From an uncultured Rhodopila sp. (GTDB lineage: Bacteria > Pseudomonadota > Alphaproteobacteria > Acetobacterales > Acetobacteraceae): 57,051 nt of DNA. The stretch's first letter is position 1. Every line of letters begins with the position of its first letter. Made by a program: the position numbers and the translations under genes. Below are positions 8,742 to 17,767 of this stretch, piece after piece. The notes beneath the pieces are model-generated. The model searched no databases. It had not been told where the DNA came from and worked only from the letters and a program-made list of their open reading frames with translations. The stretch is from positions 1 to 57,051 of the forward strand of contig CAIZFE010000041.1 in assembly GCA_903932145.1 (NCBI GenBank). Direction: 5' to 3'.

Positions 8742-9711
8742 ATGCTCGTGCGTCGCGGTTTTATTGGTTTGGGTATTGCGGCCGCCACCGGCCTGCCGGC
8801 GCGGGCGGCCACTTATCCGGCCAAGCCCTTGCGGCTGCTCGTTGCATTCCCGCCCGGTGGACCCAGCGACGTGTTGGCCAGGATCGTCGGGCAGCAATTG
8901 AACCAGGAACTGGAACAATCCGTGGTGGTCGATAACCGCCCCGGCGCCGGGGGCAACGTCGCGGCCGAGATCGCCGCAAAGCAGGCCCCGGACGGCTACA
9001 CGCTGCTGATGGCGAACAACAGCATTTTGGCGGCCAACGCCTTCCTGTATCAGCACCTCACCTTCAATCCTTTGACGGATTTCGACCCGGTCGCGCTGAT
9101 CGGCCGTCAGCCCAACATCCTCGTAGTCAGCCCGCAACTCGGGGTCGGGTCGGTCGCGGACCTGATTGCCCTGGCCAAGGCCAAACCAGGCCAACTGAAT
9201 TTCGGCTCGTCCGGTAACGGCACCGCGGCGCATCTGGCGGGGCGAGTTGTTCCGGCTGCAAGCCGGCATCGACATCGTCCACGTCGCCTATCCGGGTGTT
9301 GCCCCCGCCCTGACCGACCTTATTGCCGGCCAGATCCAGATGATGTTCGCGACGTCCGTCGCTGCTATTCCGTTCATGCAAAGCGGTACGCTCAAAGCCC
9401 TTGCGGTCACGACGGCGCACCGGTCAGCCGCCGCCGACTATCTGCCAACCATGCAGGAAGCCGGACTGCCGAATTTTGAGGCAACGACCTGGCACGGCCT
9501 GGTCGTCCCGGCGCATACCGAAGCCACCATCATCGACCGCTTGAACAAGGCAACATTGGACGCGTTGCACCGGTCTGACGTATCCCGCCGCCTGGCCGCT
9601 TTGGGCGTCGAAGTCGTCGGCAGCACGCCCGCGCAATTCGCCACCTTCATCGCCGCCGAATCCGCCAAATGGGGCAACGTCATCAAGCGCGCGGGCGTGC
9701 ATCTCGGATGA
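8742..9711 (+). pseudogene. tctC: TctC-family solute-binding protein, frameshifted
   Basis: A periplasmic binding protein of the tripartite tricarboxylate transporter family. The N-terminal half has a twin-Arg-like signal (MLVRRGFIGLGIAAATG), then YPAKPLRLLVAFPPGGPSD, the VVDNRPGAGGNVAAE motif and the PDGYTLLMAN block. The frame then breaks. At about 9236-9245 the sequence GGCGGGGCGAG has one extra G relative to the expected reading (AAHLAG then ELFRLQAGIDIVHVAYPGVAPA). The C-terminal half continues in another frame to 9711 with intact family features (YLPTMQEAGLPNFEATTWHG). ATG 8742 and TTG 8736 both lie downstream of GGAGG. Either the gene is broken or the assembly has a base too many. It is first in a ten-gene run. 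Confidence 0.85.
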
Positions 9712-10151
9712 GCCTGCGGATTCGCGATCGTGCCGGATTCGCTGCCGGGCTCCTGTTTCTCGCCGTCGGCGCCGGAGCGGTCGGGATCGCCCGTGATTAC
9801 CAGATCGGTTCAGCGCTGCACATGGGTCCCGGCTATTTTCCCATAGCGCTGGGTCTTCTCCTGGCGATCGTGGGGGCAGCGTCCGTTTTACGGGCCTCGG
9901 TCGTGACCGAGGATCGCCCCGGCCGCATCGCCCTACGCCCGGTGCTGGCCATCGGTGCCGCGGTCGTCGTGTTCGCCGCCGGCATCGACCGGATTGGCCT
10001 GATACCCAGCGTATTTGTGTCCGCCCTGATCGCCAGCAAGGCAACACCGCGGCCAAACGTCGCGGAGGCCGGGCTAATCGCCGCCTGCCTGACCATCCTC
10101 TCGGCGGGTATTTTCTACTATGGCCTTAAACTGCCATTCTCGTTGTTTTAG
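9708..10151 (+). CDS. tctB: Tripartite tricarboxylate transporter small membrane subunit TctB
   Basis: Small membrane subunit of a TctCBA-type carboxylate importer. The 147-residue protein has four hydrophobic segments: AGFAAGLLFLAVGAGAV near the start, YFPIALGLLLAIVGAAS, then PVLAIGAAVVVFAAGI with LIPSVFVSALIASK, and a final LIAACLTILSAGIFYYGL. The MGPGYFP turn between helices 1 and 2 is typical of TctB. Its ATG overlaps the tctC stop as ATGA, so translation is coupled to the frameshifted binding-protein gene. tctA follows within two bases. Confidence 0.87.
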   Translation: MSLRIRDRAGFAAGLLFLAVGAGAVGIARDYQIGSALHMGPGYFPIALGLLLAIVGAASVLRASVVTEDRPGRIALRPVLAIGAAVVVFAAGIDRIGLIPSVFVSALIASKATPRPNVAEAGLIAACLTILSAGIFYYGLKLPFSLF

Positions 10152-10152
10152 C

Positions 10153-11637
10153 ATGGATCTGTTCGCCCATCTCGCCACCGGTTTCGGTGTCGCCTTAACC
10201 CCCGACAATTTCCTGTATTGCCTGCTCGGCGCCACGTTCGGAACACTGGTCGGCGTGCTGCCCGGCATCGGCCCGCTGACCACGATTGCCATGCTGCTGC
10301 CGTTGACCTTCAAAATGACACCGGTCGCGTCGCTGATCATGCTGTCCGGGATTTATTACGGCGCGCACCACGCCGGTTCGACCACCGCGATCATGCTCAA
10401 TACCCCCGGCGACCCATCGTCATTGGTGATCTGCCTGGACGGACACCCGATGGCGAAGCAAGGCCGTGCCGGCCCGGCGCTTTGCATTGCGGCGATCGGT
10501 TCGTTCTTCGCCGGCAGTTTCGGCGTGCTGCTGATGGCCCTGTTTTCGCCGCCGCTGGCCGGCGTGGCGCTGAAATTCGCCGCCCCCGAATACACCTCGC
10601 TGGTGATTGTCGCGCTGATCGCAACGGTCGTGCTGGCCCGCGGCCGCTTCCTGTTGAACATTGGCATGTCCTTGCTCGGGCTGCTGCTCGGAACCGTCGG
10701 CACCGATATCGAATCTGGTAGCGCGCGTTTCACCTTCGACAATCCCAATCTCGCGGACGGCATCAACTTCATCGTCATCGCCGTTGGCCTGTTCGCTTTT
10801 GCCGAGATGATCAGCAATCTCGGCCGGGGACGCACGACGCGCCCCGTCCCTGCGCCACTTCGTAGCCTGCTGCCACGCCGCGCCGATCTTGCCGCGTCAT
10901 GGAAGCCGATCCTGCGCGGAACGATCCTGGGGTCCGCGTTGGGCCTGCTGCCGGGAACCGGGCCGATGGTCAGTTCCTTCGCCTCCTACAGCCTGGAACG
11001 TCAACTCGCGCGGGATAAGTCGCGCTTCGGCAACGGAGCCATCGAAGGCGTCGCCGGACCCGAGGCTGCCAACAACGCCGCCGCCATCACCCATTTCATT
11101 CCGATGCTGACGCTCGGCATCCCGGCCGGAGCCGCGATGGCGCTGATGCTGGGCGCCATGCTGGTGCAGGGGATCACCCCCGGCCCACGCATGCTGACCG
11201 ACCATCCGGACATCTTCTGGGGTCTGCTCGCCAGCATGTGGTTGGGCAATCTGATGCTGCTGGTGTTGAACCTGCCGATGGTCGGCATCTGGATCAAGCT
11301 GCTGACGATACCGTACCGGTTCCTGGTCCCGGCGATCCTGGTGTTCTGCTGCATCGGCGTTTACAGCGTGAACAATGCGGCGTTCGATGTGGTTCTGGCA
11401 GCCGGATTCGGGGCGTTGGGCTATGCTTTCAGCCTGTTGCGCTGCCAGCCCATGCCACTGATCGTCGGCTTTATCCTCGGACCGATCCTGGAGCAAAGCC
11501 TGCGCCGAGCGCTGTTGTTGTCGCGGGGCGATTTGACGGTGTTCGTAATGCGGCCGATCAGTGCCACACTGCTTATCCTGGCCGTTTGCCTGCTCGGTTG
11601 GGCCGCATTTTCGATGCGTGAGAGGAAACAAGCATGA
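10153..11637 (+). CDS. tctA: Tripartite tricarboxylate transporter large permease TctA
   Basis: The transport channel of the TctCBA system, which imports a carboxylate delivered by the periplasmic binding protein using an ion gradient. The 494-residue protein has about a dozen hydrophobic helices and the family signatures GVLPGIGPLTTIAMLLPLTF (near residues 32-51), YYGAHHAGSTTAIMLNTPGD (near 74-93), and a second LLPGTGPMVSSFASY in the C-terminal half, part of the internal duplication. The ATG at 10153 starts MDLFAHLATGFGVAL. Its end overlaps the amidohydrolase gene by four bases (ATGA). Being in one operon with the catabolic enzymes suggests it imports their substrate. Confidence 0.93.
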   Translation: MDLFAHLATGFGVALTPDNFLYCLLGATFGTLVGVLPGIGPLTTIAMLLPLTFKMTPVASLIMLSGIYYGAHHAGSTTAIMLNTPGDPSSLVICLDGHPMAKQGRAGPALCIAAIGSFFAGSFGVLLMALFSPPLAGVALKFAAPEYTSLVIVALIATVVLARGRFLLNIGMSLLGLLLGTVGTDIESGSARFTFDNPNLADGINFIVIAVGLFAFAEMISNLGRGRTTRPVPAPLRSLLPRRADLAASWKPILRGTILGSALGLLPGTGPMVSSFASYSLERQLARDKSRFGNGAIEGVAGPEAANNAAAITHFIPMLTLGIPAGAAMALMLGAMLVQGITPGPRMLTDHPDIFWGLLASMWLGNLMLLVLNLPMVGIWIKLLTIPYRFLVPAILVFCCIGVYSVNNAAFDVVLAAGFGALGYAFSLLRCQPMPLIVGFILGPILEQSLRRALLLSRGDLTVFVMRPISATLLILAVCLLGWAAFSMRERKQA

Positions 11638-12542
11638 CCCGAGAGATTCCCGCCAACGCACCGTTATGCGCCGCAGCGGACCCGAACACACGCACGCCCA
11701 GGATCGTCATGCCGCGGCACGCCTGCGACACCCACGCGCATGTTTGCGGGCCGTTCGAACAATACGCCTACGCGGCCGAACGTCTCTACACGCCGCCGGA
11801 CGAGACATGGCCGATGTATCGCCGGATGCTGGACACGCTCGGCGTCGATCGCGCGGTCCTGACGCAGCCCAGCGTCTACGGCACCGACAACACCGCCCTG
11901 GTGGATGCGCTGGCGGCCGGCGGCTTATCCGTGCGTGGCGTCGCGGTCGTGGACCCGTCCATCGACGATGCGTCATTGCAGGCGTTGGACAAGGCGGGCG
12001 CGCGCGGCGTTCGGATCAACATCGTGGACCGCCGCGAAAACCGCAATGTGATGGTCCTGGACGAATTGATGCCGTTGGCCCGGCGTATCGCTCCAATGGG
12101 CTGGCACATCGAGTTCCTGCTACAGGCCGATGCGGTGCCCGACCTCGCCGAAGCGGCCGCGCAGCTTCCGGTGCCGATCGTGCTGGGGCATCTGGGTTAT
12201 GTCCATGCCGACAAGGGTGGAGCGAATAATCCCGGCTTCCAGACGCTGGTGCGCTTGATGGACACCGGCCGATGCTGGGTTAAGCTGACCGGCCCCTACC
12301 GTATATCGGGCGTTGAACTGCCGTATGCCGATATCGTTCCGATGGCACATGCCCTGGTGGCAGCGGCGCCTCAGCGGTTGTTATGGGGCACCGACTGGCC
12401 GCATGTGATGATGAAGAAACGGATGCCGAATGATGCCGACATCGCTGACCTGCTGCTGGACTGGGTGCCGGACGAAGCGCACCGGCAGCAGATCCTGGTT
12501 GAAAATCCGCGGCAACTGTATGGGTTTTCCGCCGATGATTAA
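11634..12542 (+). CDS. Amidohydrolase family protein, 2-pyrone-4,6-dicarboxylate lactonase-like
   Basis: A 302-residue metal-dependent hydrolase of the amidohydrolase superfamily. It shows the metal-binding HxH in CDTHAHVCGP (His34, His36), the GVRINIVDRRENRN strand region, VLGHLGYVHADKG with a further metal His, and the catalytic Asp in GTDWPH near residue 253. Overall layout and WPHVMMKKRMPNDADIADLL resemble the LigI/PDC-lactonase group, which opens lactone rings in aromatic degradation. The substrate cannot be told from sequence. The gene overlaps tctA by four bases, and the molybdenum hydroxylase genes follow after 11 bases. Confidence 0.82.
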   Translation: MTREIPANAPLCAAADPNTRTPRIVMPRHACDTHAHVCGPFEQYAYAAERLYTPPDETWPMYRRMLDTLGVDRAVLTQPSVYGTDNTALVDALAAGGLSVRGVAVVDPSIDDASLQALDKAGARGVRINIVDRRENRNVMVLDELMPLARRIAPMGWHIEFLLQADAVPDLAEAAAQLPVPIVLGHLGYVHADKGGANNPGFQTLVRLMDTGRCWVKLTGPYRISGVELPYADIVPMAHALVAAAPQRLLWGTDWPHVMMKKRMPNDADIADLLLDWVPDEAHRQQILVENPRQLYGFSADD

Positions 12543-12553
12543 GGGATGCTGAC

Positions 12554-13411
12554 GTGAAACCGGCCGCCTGCGAGTATGTCGCGGCGCGTGACCTTGATCA
12601 CGCGCTGCAGGTGCTCGCGCAGGCCGGAGGCGACGCCAAGATCCTGGCCGGCGGGCAAAGCCTGATGCCCATGCTGAATTTTCGCCTGCTGAATCCGGCG
12701 ATCTTGCTGGATATCAATCGCATCGCCGGCCTGGACCGGATCATCGTCAAACGGGATATGGTGACGATCGGCCCCCTTGTGCGTCATCGCACGACAGCGA
12801 CCCACCCGGTGATCGCCAAGTACTTTCCGATCCTGACCAAGGCGATGACTCATGTCGCCCACCACACGATCCGCAATCGCGGCACCTTCGTTGGCAGTCT
12901 GTGTCACGCCGATCCGGCAGCCGAACTACCGATGATGGCACTGCTGCTGAATGCCGAGATCGAAATCAGTTCCGCTACGGGAAAACGTCTTGTGTCCGCG
13001 CGCGACTTCTTCCTGGGGCCACTGGTAACCGTGCTGGAACCTCAGGAGATGGTAACATCGGTGGACCTGCCGTTCACCAGTTCCTCCACCGGCTGGGGGT
13101 TCGAGGAATTCGCCCGGCGTCATGGCGATTACGCGCTGGCCGCCGTCGCCGTCACCCTGTCTCGCCGCCGCAACCAGGCGCGGCATGTCCGGATTGCGGT
13201 GATGGGGGTGGGCGAAACCCCGCTGCGCATGACCGCCGCTGAAGAGGTCATGGACCGCAACAATCTCGATGCCTTGGCTGATGTCGTCGAAGCCATTCGC
13301 CGCGCCGTCAAACCCGCGACCGACCTGCATGCGTCAGCCGAGTATCGCCGTCACCTTGTGGGTGTATTGGCCGGCCGAGCCATCGCCGCCGCCTGGGGAA
13401 GCGCGCAATGA
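12554..13411 (+). CDS. Molybdenum hydroxylase FAD-binding subunit (CoxM/XdhB type)
   Basis: The FAD subunit of a three-part xanthine dehydrogenase/CoxMSL-type hydroxylase, passing electrons from the iron-sulfur subunit to an acceptor. The 285-residue protein has the first FAD motif KILAGGQSLMPMLNFR (about residues 29-44) and the second, TIRNRGTFVGSLCHADPAAE, near 105-125; the C-terminal CODH-like flavin domain includes HGDYALAAVAV. The GTG at 12554 is used, with AAGGGA upstream. It ends in a four-base overlap with the iron-sulfur gene. The gene order FAD, FeS, then Mo subunit is as expected except for an inserted lactonase gene before the Mo subunit. Confidence 0.9.
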   Translation: MKPAACEYVAARDLDHALQVLAQAGGDAKILAGGQSLMPMLNFRLLNPAILLDINRIAGLDRIIVKRDMVTIGPLVRHRTTATHPVIAKYFPILTKAMTHVAHHTIRNRGTFVGSLCHADPAAELPMMALLLNAEIEISSATGKRLVSARDFFLGPLVTVLEPQEMVTSVDLPFTSSSTGWGFEEFARRHGDYALAAVAVTLSRRRNQARHVRIAVMGVGETPLRMTAAEEVMDRNNLDALADVVEAIRRAVKPATDLHASAEYRRHLVGVLAGRAIAAAWGSAQ

Positions 13412-13878
13412 CCGTCGTGTCCGTGACCGTGAATCGAACCGTGTATCGCCGCGACGTCGAGGACCGGCTGCTGCTGTCCGACTTCCTGCGTAACGACCTC
13501 AGCCTGACCGGCACCCATGTCGGCTGCGAACATGGCGTGTGTGGCGCCTGCACCGTCATCGTCGATGGTTACAGCGTCCGATCGTGCCTGTTACTGGCGG
13601 TGCAAACCGACGGTGCAGTCGTCGAAACGGTGGAGGGCCTTGGCACCACCGAAGCGCTGAACCCGTTACAGAAAGCATTCCAGGACCATCATGCGCTGCA
13701 ATGCGGTTTCTGCACGCCCGGTTTCCTGATGGCCTGCACCGACATGTTGCGCCGCCTGCCGTTGACCACCGACGCGGAGATCCGCGAGGCTCTGTCAGGC
13801 AATCTGTGCCGGTGCACCGGCTATGAGCATATCGTCAATGCCGTTCGAGACGCCGTCCGAAAGCGAGGCCCGTTGTGA
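13408..13878 (+). CDS. Molybdenum hydroxylase 2Fe-2S subunit (CoxS/XdhC type)
   Basis: Small electron-transfer subunit carrying two 2Fe-2S clusters. The 156-residue protein has the plant-ferredoxin cluster ligands GCEHGVCGAC (Cys40, 45, 48) plus Cys60, and the helical-domain cluster ligands CGFC (98, 101) and CRC (133, 135) in NLCRCTGY. All eight cysteines are present, so the subunit looks functional. It overlaps the FAD subunit gene at its start and the next gene by a few bases at its end, implying coupled synthesis. Confidence 0.94.
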   Translation: MTVVSVTVNRTVYRRDVEDRLLLSDFLRNDLSLTGTHVGCEHGVCGACTVIVDGYSVRSCLLLAVQTDGAVVETVEGLGTTEALNPLQKAFQDHHALQCGFCTPGFLMACTDMLRRLPLTTDAEIREALSGNLCRCTGYEHIVNAVRDAVRKRGPL

Positions 13879-14630
13879 TGAAGATGCATTTACTGTCAGG
13901 CGGCCGTCTGCGCATGCGCCGCGGCATCTATTATCCCGGCGCGGCCAAGGAAGAGACGATGGAAATGCCCGTCTCTTGCACGTTGCTGAAGCATCCGCAG
14001 GGTCTGGTGCTGTTCGACACCGGCTGCCATCCGTCCGTTATCAACGATGCCGAGGCGCGGTGGGGCTCGCTGGCCCGCTTCATGACGCCGATCTTCGCCG
14101 AACCGGACACGTTGATCAGCCAACTGCCGCTGGCAGGTGTGACGCCGGAGGACATCGATGTGGTGGTGTGTTCGCATCTGCATCCCGATCATTGTGGATG
14201 CAACGTGTTCTTTCCCAACGCGACGGTCATGGCTCAGGCTGCTGAAATCGCCGCCGCGCGGGCGGATAATGCCGCCGGGCAAGGCTACCTGGCTGTTGAA
14301 TGGGAAAATCCTGTTCGTCTTGAGGAGATCGAAGGAACACGCGATCTGTTCGGAGACGGCCGTATCACGCTGCTGCATATGCCCGGCCACACACCCGGAA
14401 TGATGGTGGCGCACGTCGTCCTGGATCGTGATGGCCCCTTCGTTCTGGCATCCGATGCAATCGCCGTGATGGCGCACCTGAATGAACGGTACGCGCCGAA
14501 AAATACCTGGAACATGGATCTGGCCGTCGCCTCGATCGACGCCATCGCCCGCTTGGGCGCAACCGTGCTGTGCGGCCACGACGCGGACCAATGGGCGGGC
14601 TTGCGGCACGGCGCGGAGTTCTACGCTTGA
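13878..14630 (+). CDS. Metallo-beta-lactamase-fold hydrolase, AHL-lactonase-like
   Basis: A roughly 250-residue metallo-beta-lactamase-fold enzyme. The metal motif HLHPDH is at residues 100-105, preceded by VLFDTGCHPSV, with the downstream MPGHTPGMM His and LASDAI Asp typical of N-acyl-homoserine-lactonase-like proteins (AttM/BlcC group). The family opens lactones, including quorum signals, but its place inside a catabolic operon suggests a lactone intermediate instead; that is inference. The start is either ATG 13878 or GTG 13875, both overlapping the iron-sulfur gene's stop. It is followed two bases later by the Mo subunit. Confidence 0.8.
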   Translation: MKMHLLSGGRLRMRRGIYYPGAAKEETMEMPVSCTLLKHPQGLVLFDTGCHPSVINDAEARWGSLARFMTPIFAEPDTLISQLPLAGVTPEDIDVVVCSHLHPDHCGCNVFFPNATVMAQAAEIAAARADNAAGQGYLAVEWENPVRLEEIEGTRDLFGDGRITLLHMPGHTPGMMVAHVVLDRDGPFVLASDAIAVMAHLNERYAPKNTWNMDLAVASIDAIARLGATVLCGHDADQWAGLRHGAEFYA

Positions 14631-14632
14631 GC

Positions 14633-16999
14633 ATGGATGTCGAGCTGCGTCCGAAGTTGGTCGGGCAACGCATCAAGCGTTTCGAGGACCCGCGTTTACT
14701 GACCGGTGCAGGGCGTTTCGTCGATGACATTACACCACCTGGCACGTTGTTTCTGGCTTTCCGGCGCAGCGATCATCCGCATGCCTTGATCAAATCAATT
14801 GACCTCGGTTCCGCTTTGTCGGTTCCCGGCGTCGTCGCGGTTTTCGATGCCACCGACATTGAAAACGATCTGCGTCCCGCCATCCCGTCGTCTCGCATGA
14901 AAGGTTATTACGCGACGCCGCTGTGGCCGCTGGCGCGCGGCAAGGTTCGCTACGTCGGCGAACCGGTATTGGCGGTGGCCGCGGAAAGCCGTTACGCCGC
15001 CGAGGACGCGCTGGACCGCATTCAAATCGACTATGAATCGCTGCCGTTCGCAAACCGAGCGGAAGATGCGGTAGCGGACGGCGCGCCGCTGTTGCACGAG
15101 GACGCGGGCACCAACGCTATCGTCGTGCGATCATTCGGCCGAGGCGATGTCGATGCCGCTTTTGCCGGCGCGGCCTTCAGCGTGGGGGCCACGTTCCGGC
15201 TACGGCGCAAAACACCTGTGGCGATCGAAAACCGCTGCTATCTGGCCGAATGGGACAAGCGACGCAGCGCCCTGACCTTGCATTCCTCCACCAACATTCC
15301 GGGCGTTATCCGGGACGTATTGTCGGACTGTCTTGACCTGCCCGGCAACCGGCTGCGCGTGATCGCCCCCGACGTCGGCGGCAGTTTCGGCAGCAAGGGA
15401 TCGTTGTATCCCGAGGAAATGCTGGTCGCGGTCCTGGCCCGCAAACTGCAACGACCCATCAAATGGACGAGCGACCGGTTGGAGGACCTCGCCTCCACCA
15501 GCCAGGCATTTGACGAAATCATGCAGGCCGAACTGGCGGTCGATGCCGACGGCCGCCTGCTCGGTCTGAAGGCCGACGTGATCGGCGATATCGGCGCGTA
15601 TTCGATCTATCCCTGGACCGGCGCCCTGGAACCCGTGCAGGTGGTCAGCTTCATGCCGGGTCCCTATCGGTTGGAAAACTATCAGGCCCGGGTGCGCGGG
15701 GTCGTCACCCCCAAAGCCCCGACCGGCCCGTATCGTGGTGTCGGCCGCCCCGCCGCGACGTTCGCAATGGAGCGCCTGATCGATATGGCGGCCCGCCGCC
15801 TGGGCCTCGATCCGGCCGAGATGCGCCGACGCAATTTGATCACCGCCCCGGAATTCCCATACCGCAGCGCTTCTGGAATAATCTGGGATCGCTCCGGCTT
15901 TCAGGAATGCCTGCAAGCCGCCTGCGACAAAGCCAATTACGATTCCTTATTGCGTAAACGCGACGAAGCCCGGGCGGAGGGACGCTGGGTTGGCATCGGG
16001 TTTGCCAGCTATGCCGAACTGACCGGCATCGGGTCTCGGATTTCGGTCGCGCCCGGCATGCCAATCAACACCGGCACAGAAACGGCCACAATCCGTATCG
16101 ATGCCACCGGCAGCATCACCGCCGCCTTCGGCATTGCCTCGCACGGCCAAGGCCTGGAAACGACGCTGGCGCAGGTGATCGCCGATGAACTCGGCTGCCG
16201 CATCGAGGATATCGAAATTCAGCACGGCGACAGCGCCTTGGTGCCGATGGGTACCGGCACCTATGCCAGCCGCAGTGCCGTCCTGGGTGGCGGCGCCGCC
16301 ACCCTGTCGGCACGCGTGGTCCGCACGAAAGTGCTGAAGGCAGCGGCGCATCTGATGGAACTGCCGGTTGACAAACTGGTCGCCCATAACGGCATCGTCA
16401 GCGCCCCCGGCAGCAACCAGTCGATAACATTCAAGGAAATCGCCAACGCGGTGTATGCTCAGATGGGCCGCATCCCGCATAATGCGCGCGAGGACCTGGT
16501 GGCCAGCGAAACCTACGACCCTTATTTCGGCACCGCGACGTCCGCCACCCATCTCGCGATGATCGAGATCGACACAGGAACGTACGGCGTCACCGTCACC
16601 CGTTACGTCGTCGCCGAGGATTGTGGCCGTGTGATCAACCCGATGATCGTCGATGGCCAGGTGCAAGGCGCGGTCGCCCAGGGCATCGGTGTCGCGTTGC
16701 TGGAGGAGGTCATCCACGACGATGACGGCCAGATCGTCACCGCCAGCCTCGCTGACTACCTGATCCCGATCGCCGGCACCATGCCGCCGATCGGCATCGT
16801 GCACGTCGAAACCGTTCTGCCCCCGACCCAAGGCGGCTTTCGGGGGATGGGTGAGGGCGGAACGATCGGCGCCCCCGCCGCCATCGCCAATGCCGTCTCC
16901 GATGCATTGTCGGCGATGGGGATCGAAATCACCACCCTGCCCATCACGCCGGATCGGATTTTCCAACTGATCACGCAACAAGGGAGCCTGCCACAATGA
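14633..16999 (+). CDS. Molybdenum hydroxylase large (molybdopterin-binding) subunit
   Basis: Catalytic subunit binding the molybdenum-cytosine-dinucleotide cofactor and the substrate. The 788-residue protein starts with VGQRIKRFEDPRLLTGAGRF, typical of the CoxL/XdhA-like group, and has GGSFGSKG, TGPYRGVGRPAA (near residue 364-375) and the catalytic Glu in GMGEGGTIGAPAA near residue 740. The loop reads PYRGVGR, not the AYRCSFR of true CO dehydrogenase, so this is a form II-like hydroxylase, probably acting on an aromatic, heterocyclic or aldehyde substrate. The ATG at 14633 lies two bases after the lactonase stop; it overlaps the SDR gene by four bases. Confidence 0.93.
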   Translation: MDVELRPKLVGQRIKRFEDPRLLTGAGRFVDDITPPGTLFLAFRRSDHPHALIKSIDLGSALSVPGVVAVFDATDIENDLRPAIPSSRMKGYYATPLWPLARGKVRYVGEPVLAVAAESRYAAEDALDRIQIDYESLPFANRAEDAVADGAPLLHEDAGTNAIVVRSFGRGDVDAAFAGAAFSVGATFRLRRKTPVAIENRCYLAEWDKRRSALTLHSSTNIPGVIRDVLSDCLDLPGNRLRVIAPDVGGSFGSKGSLYPEEMLVAVLARKLQRPIKWTSDRLEDLASTSQAFDEIMQAELAVDADGRLLGLKADVIGDIGAYSIYPWTGALEPVQVVSFMPGPYRLENYQARVRGVVTPKAPTGPYRGVGRPAATFAMERLIDMAARRLGLDPAEMRRRNLITAPEFPYRSASGIIWDRSGFQECLQAACDKANYDSLLRKRDEARAEGRWVGIGFASYAELTGIGSRISVAPGMPINTGTETATIRIDATGSITAAFGIASHGQGLETTLAQVIADELGCRIEDIEIQHGDSALVPMGTGTYASRSAVLGGGAATLSARVVRTKVLKAAAHLMELPVDKLVAHNGIVSAPGSNQSITFKEIANAVYAQMGRIPHNAREDLVASETYDPYFGTATSATHLAMIEIDTGTYGVTVTRYVVAEDCGRVINPMIVDGQVQGAVAQGIGVALLEEVIHDDDGQIVTASLADYLIPIAGTMPPIGIVHVETVLPPTQGGFRGMGEGGTIGAPAAIANAVSDALSAMGIEITTLPITPDRIFQLITQQGSLPQ

Positions 17000-17754
17000 A
17001 TTTTTCTCTGACCGGCAAGGTCGCACTCGTCACCGGCGCCGCGCGCGACGTGGGTGGCGAAATCTCCCGGACGCTTGCGGAATTGGGGGCGGTTGTTGCA
17101 ATCAACTACAACCGTTCCGCGGATAAAGCGGACGCATTGGTCGCGGGAATAGAATCTGCCGGCGGCAAGGCGAAAGCCTACCGCGCCGATGTGGCCGATT
17201 ACGATGCGGTCAAAGCGATGGCGGCGGCGGTTGTCACCGATTTCGGCACAATCGACATCCTGGTGAACAATGCCGGGGTGGCGGAGCGTGAACGTTTTCT
17301 GGACACCGGCCCCGCCGACTGGAAGCGTCATATCGATGTCGGACTATACGGCGCCATCCATACCATCCACGCTGTTGCGCCCTATATGATCGCCGCCAAC
17401 AATGGCGGCCGGATCATTTCACTCGGTGGTGATTCGTCGCGTATCGGTGAGGCGAATCTCGCGCTGGCCGCTGCCGCGCGAGCCGGAACGATCGCGCTAA
17501 CAAAATCTCTGGCGCGGGAATTCGGCCGTTCCGATATCACAGTGAATGCCTTGACGCTCGGTCTGATCCAGACCGCCCATTCTTCGCCGGAATGGCTTGA
17601 AGCCAACCTGTCCAAAATCCTGCGCAATTATCCGCTGAAACGTATTGGCAAACCGTCCGACGTAGCGCCGCTCGTTGCGTTCCTGGCGTCTGAGGGCGGA
17701 AGTTGGATCACCGGCCAGGTCATCAGCATCAACGGCGGGTTCGCAATGGTTTAA
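16996..17754 (+). CDS. SDR-fold protein with a degenerate active site
   Basis: A 252-residue Rossmann-fold protein of the short-chain dehydrogenase family, with VALVTGAARDVGG at the start, DILVNNAGV in the middle and GSWITGQVISINGGFAM at the end. Two expected features are missing. The glycine motif reads TGAARDVGG in place of TGxxxGxG, and the catalytic YxxxK position reads AAAAR, so both Tyr and Lys are absent. It may have lost dehydrogenase activity, or it may use another mechanism such as hydrolysis or isomerisation, as known for a few SDR outliers. It overlaps the Mo-subunit gene by four bases and precedes the ligase. Confidence 0.85.
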   Translation: MNFSLTGKVALVTGAARDVGGEISRTLAELGAVVAINYNRSADKADALVAGIESAGGKAKAYRADVADYDAVKAMAAAVVTDFGTIDILVNNAGVAERERFLDTGPADWKRHIDVGLYGAIHTIHAVAPYMIAANNGGRIISLGGDSSRIGEANLALAAAARAGTIALTKSLAREFGRSDITVNALTLGLIQTAHSSPEWLEANLSKILRNYPLKRIGKPSDVAPLVAFLASEGGSWITGQVISINGGFAMV

Positions 17755-17767
17755 CGGGAGAACGCCG

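Noticed and set aside
14633..16999. True carbon monoxide dehydrogenase large subunit
   Set aside because: The active-site loop reads PYRGVGR rather than AYRCSFR, so it was called a general molybdenum hydroxylase.
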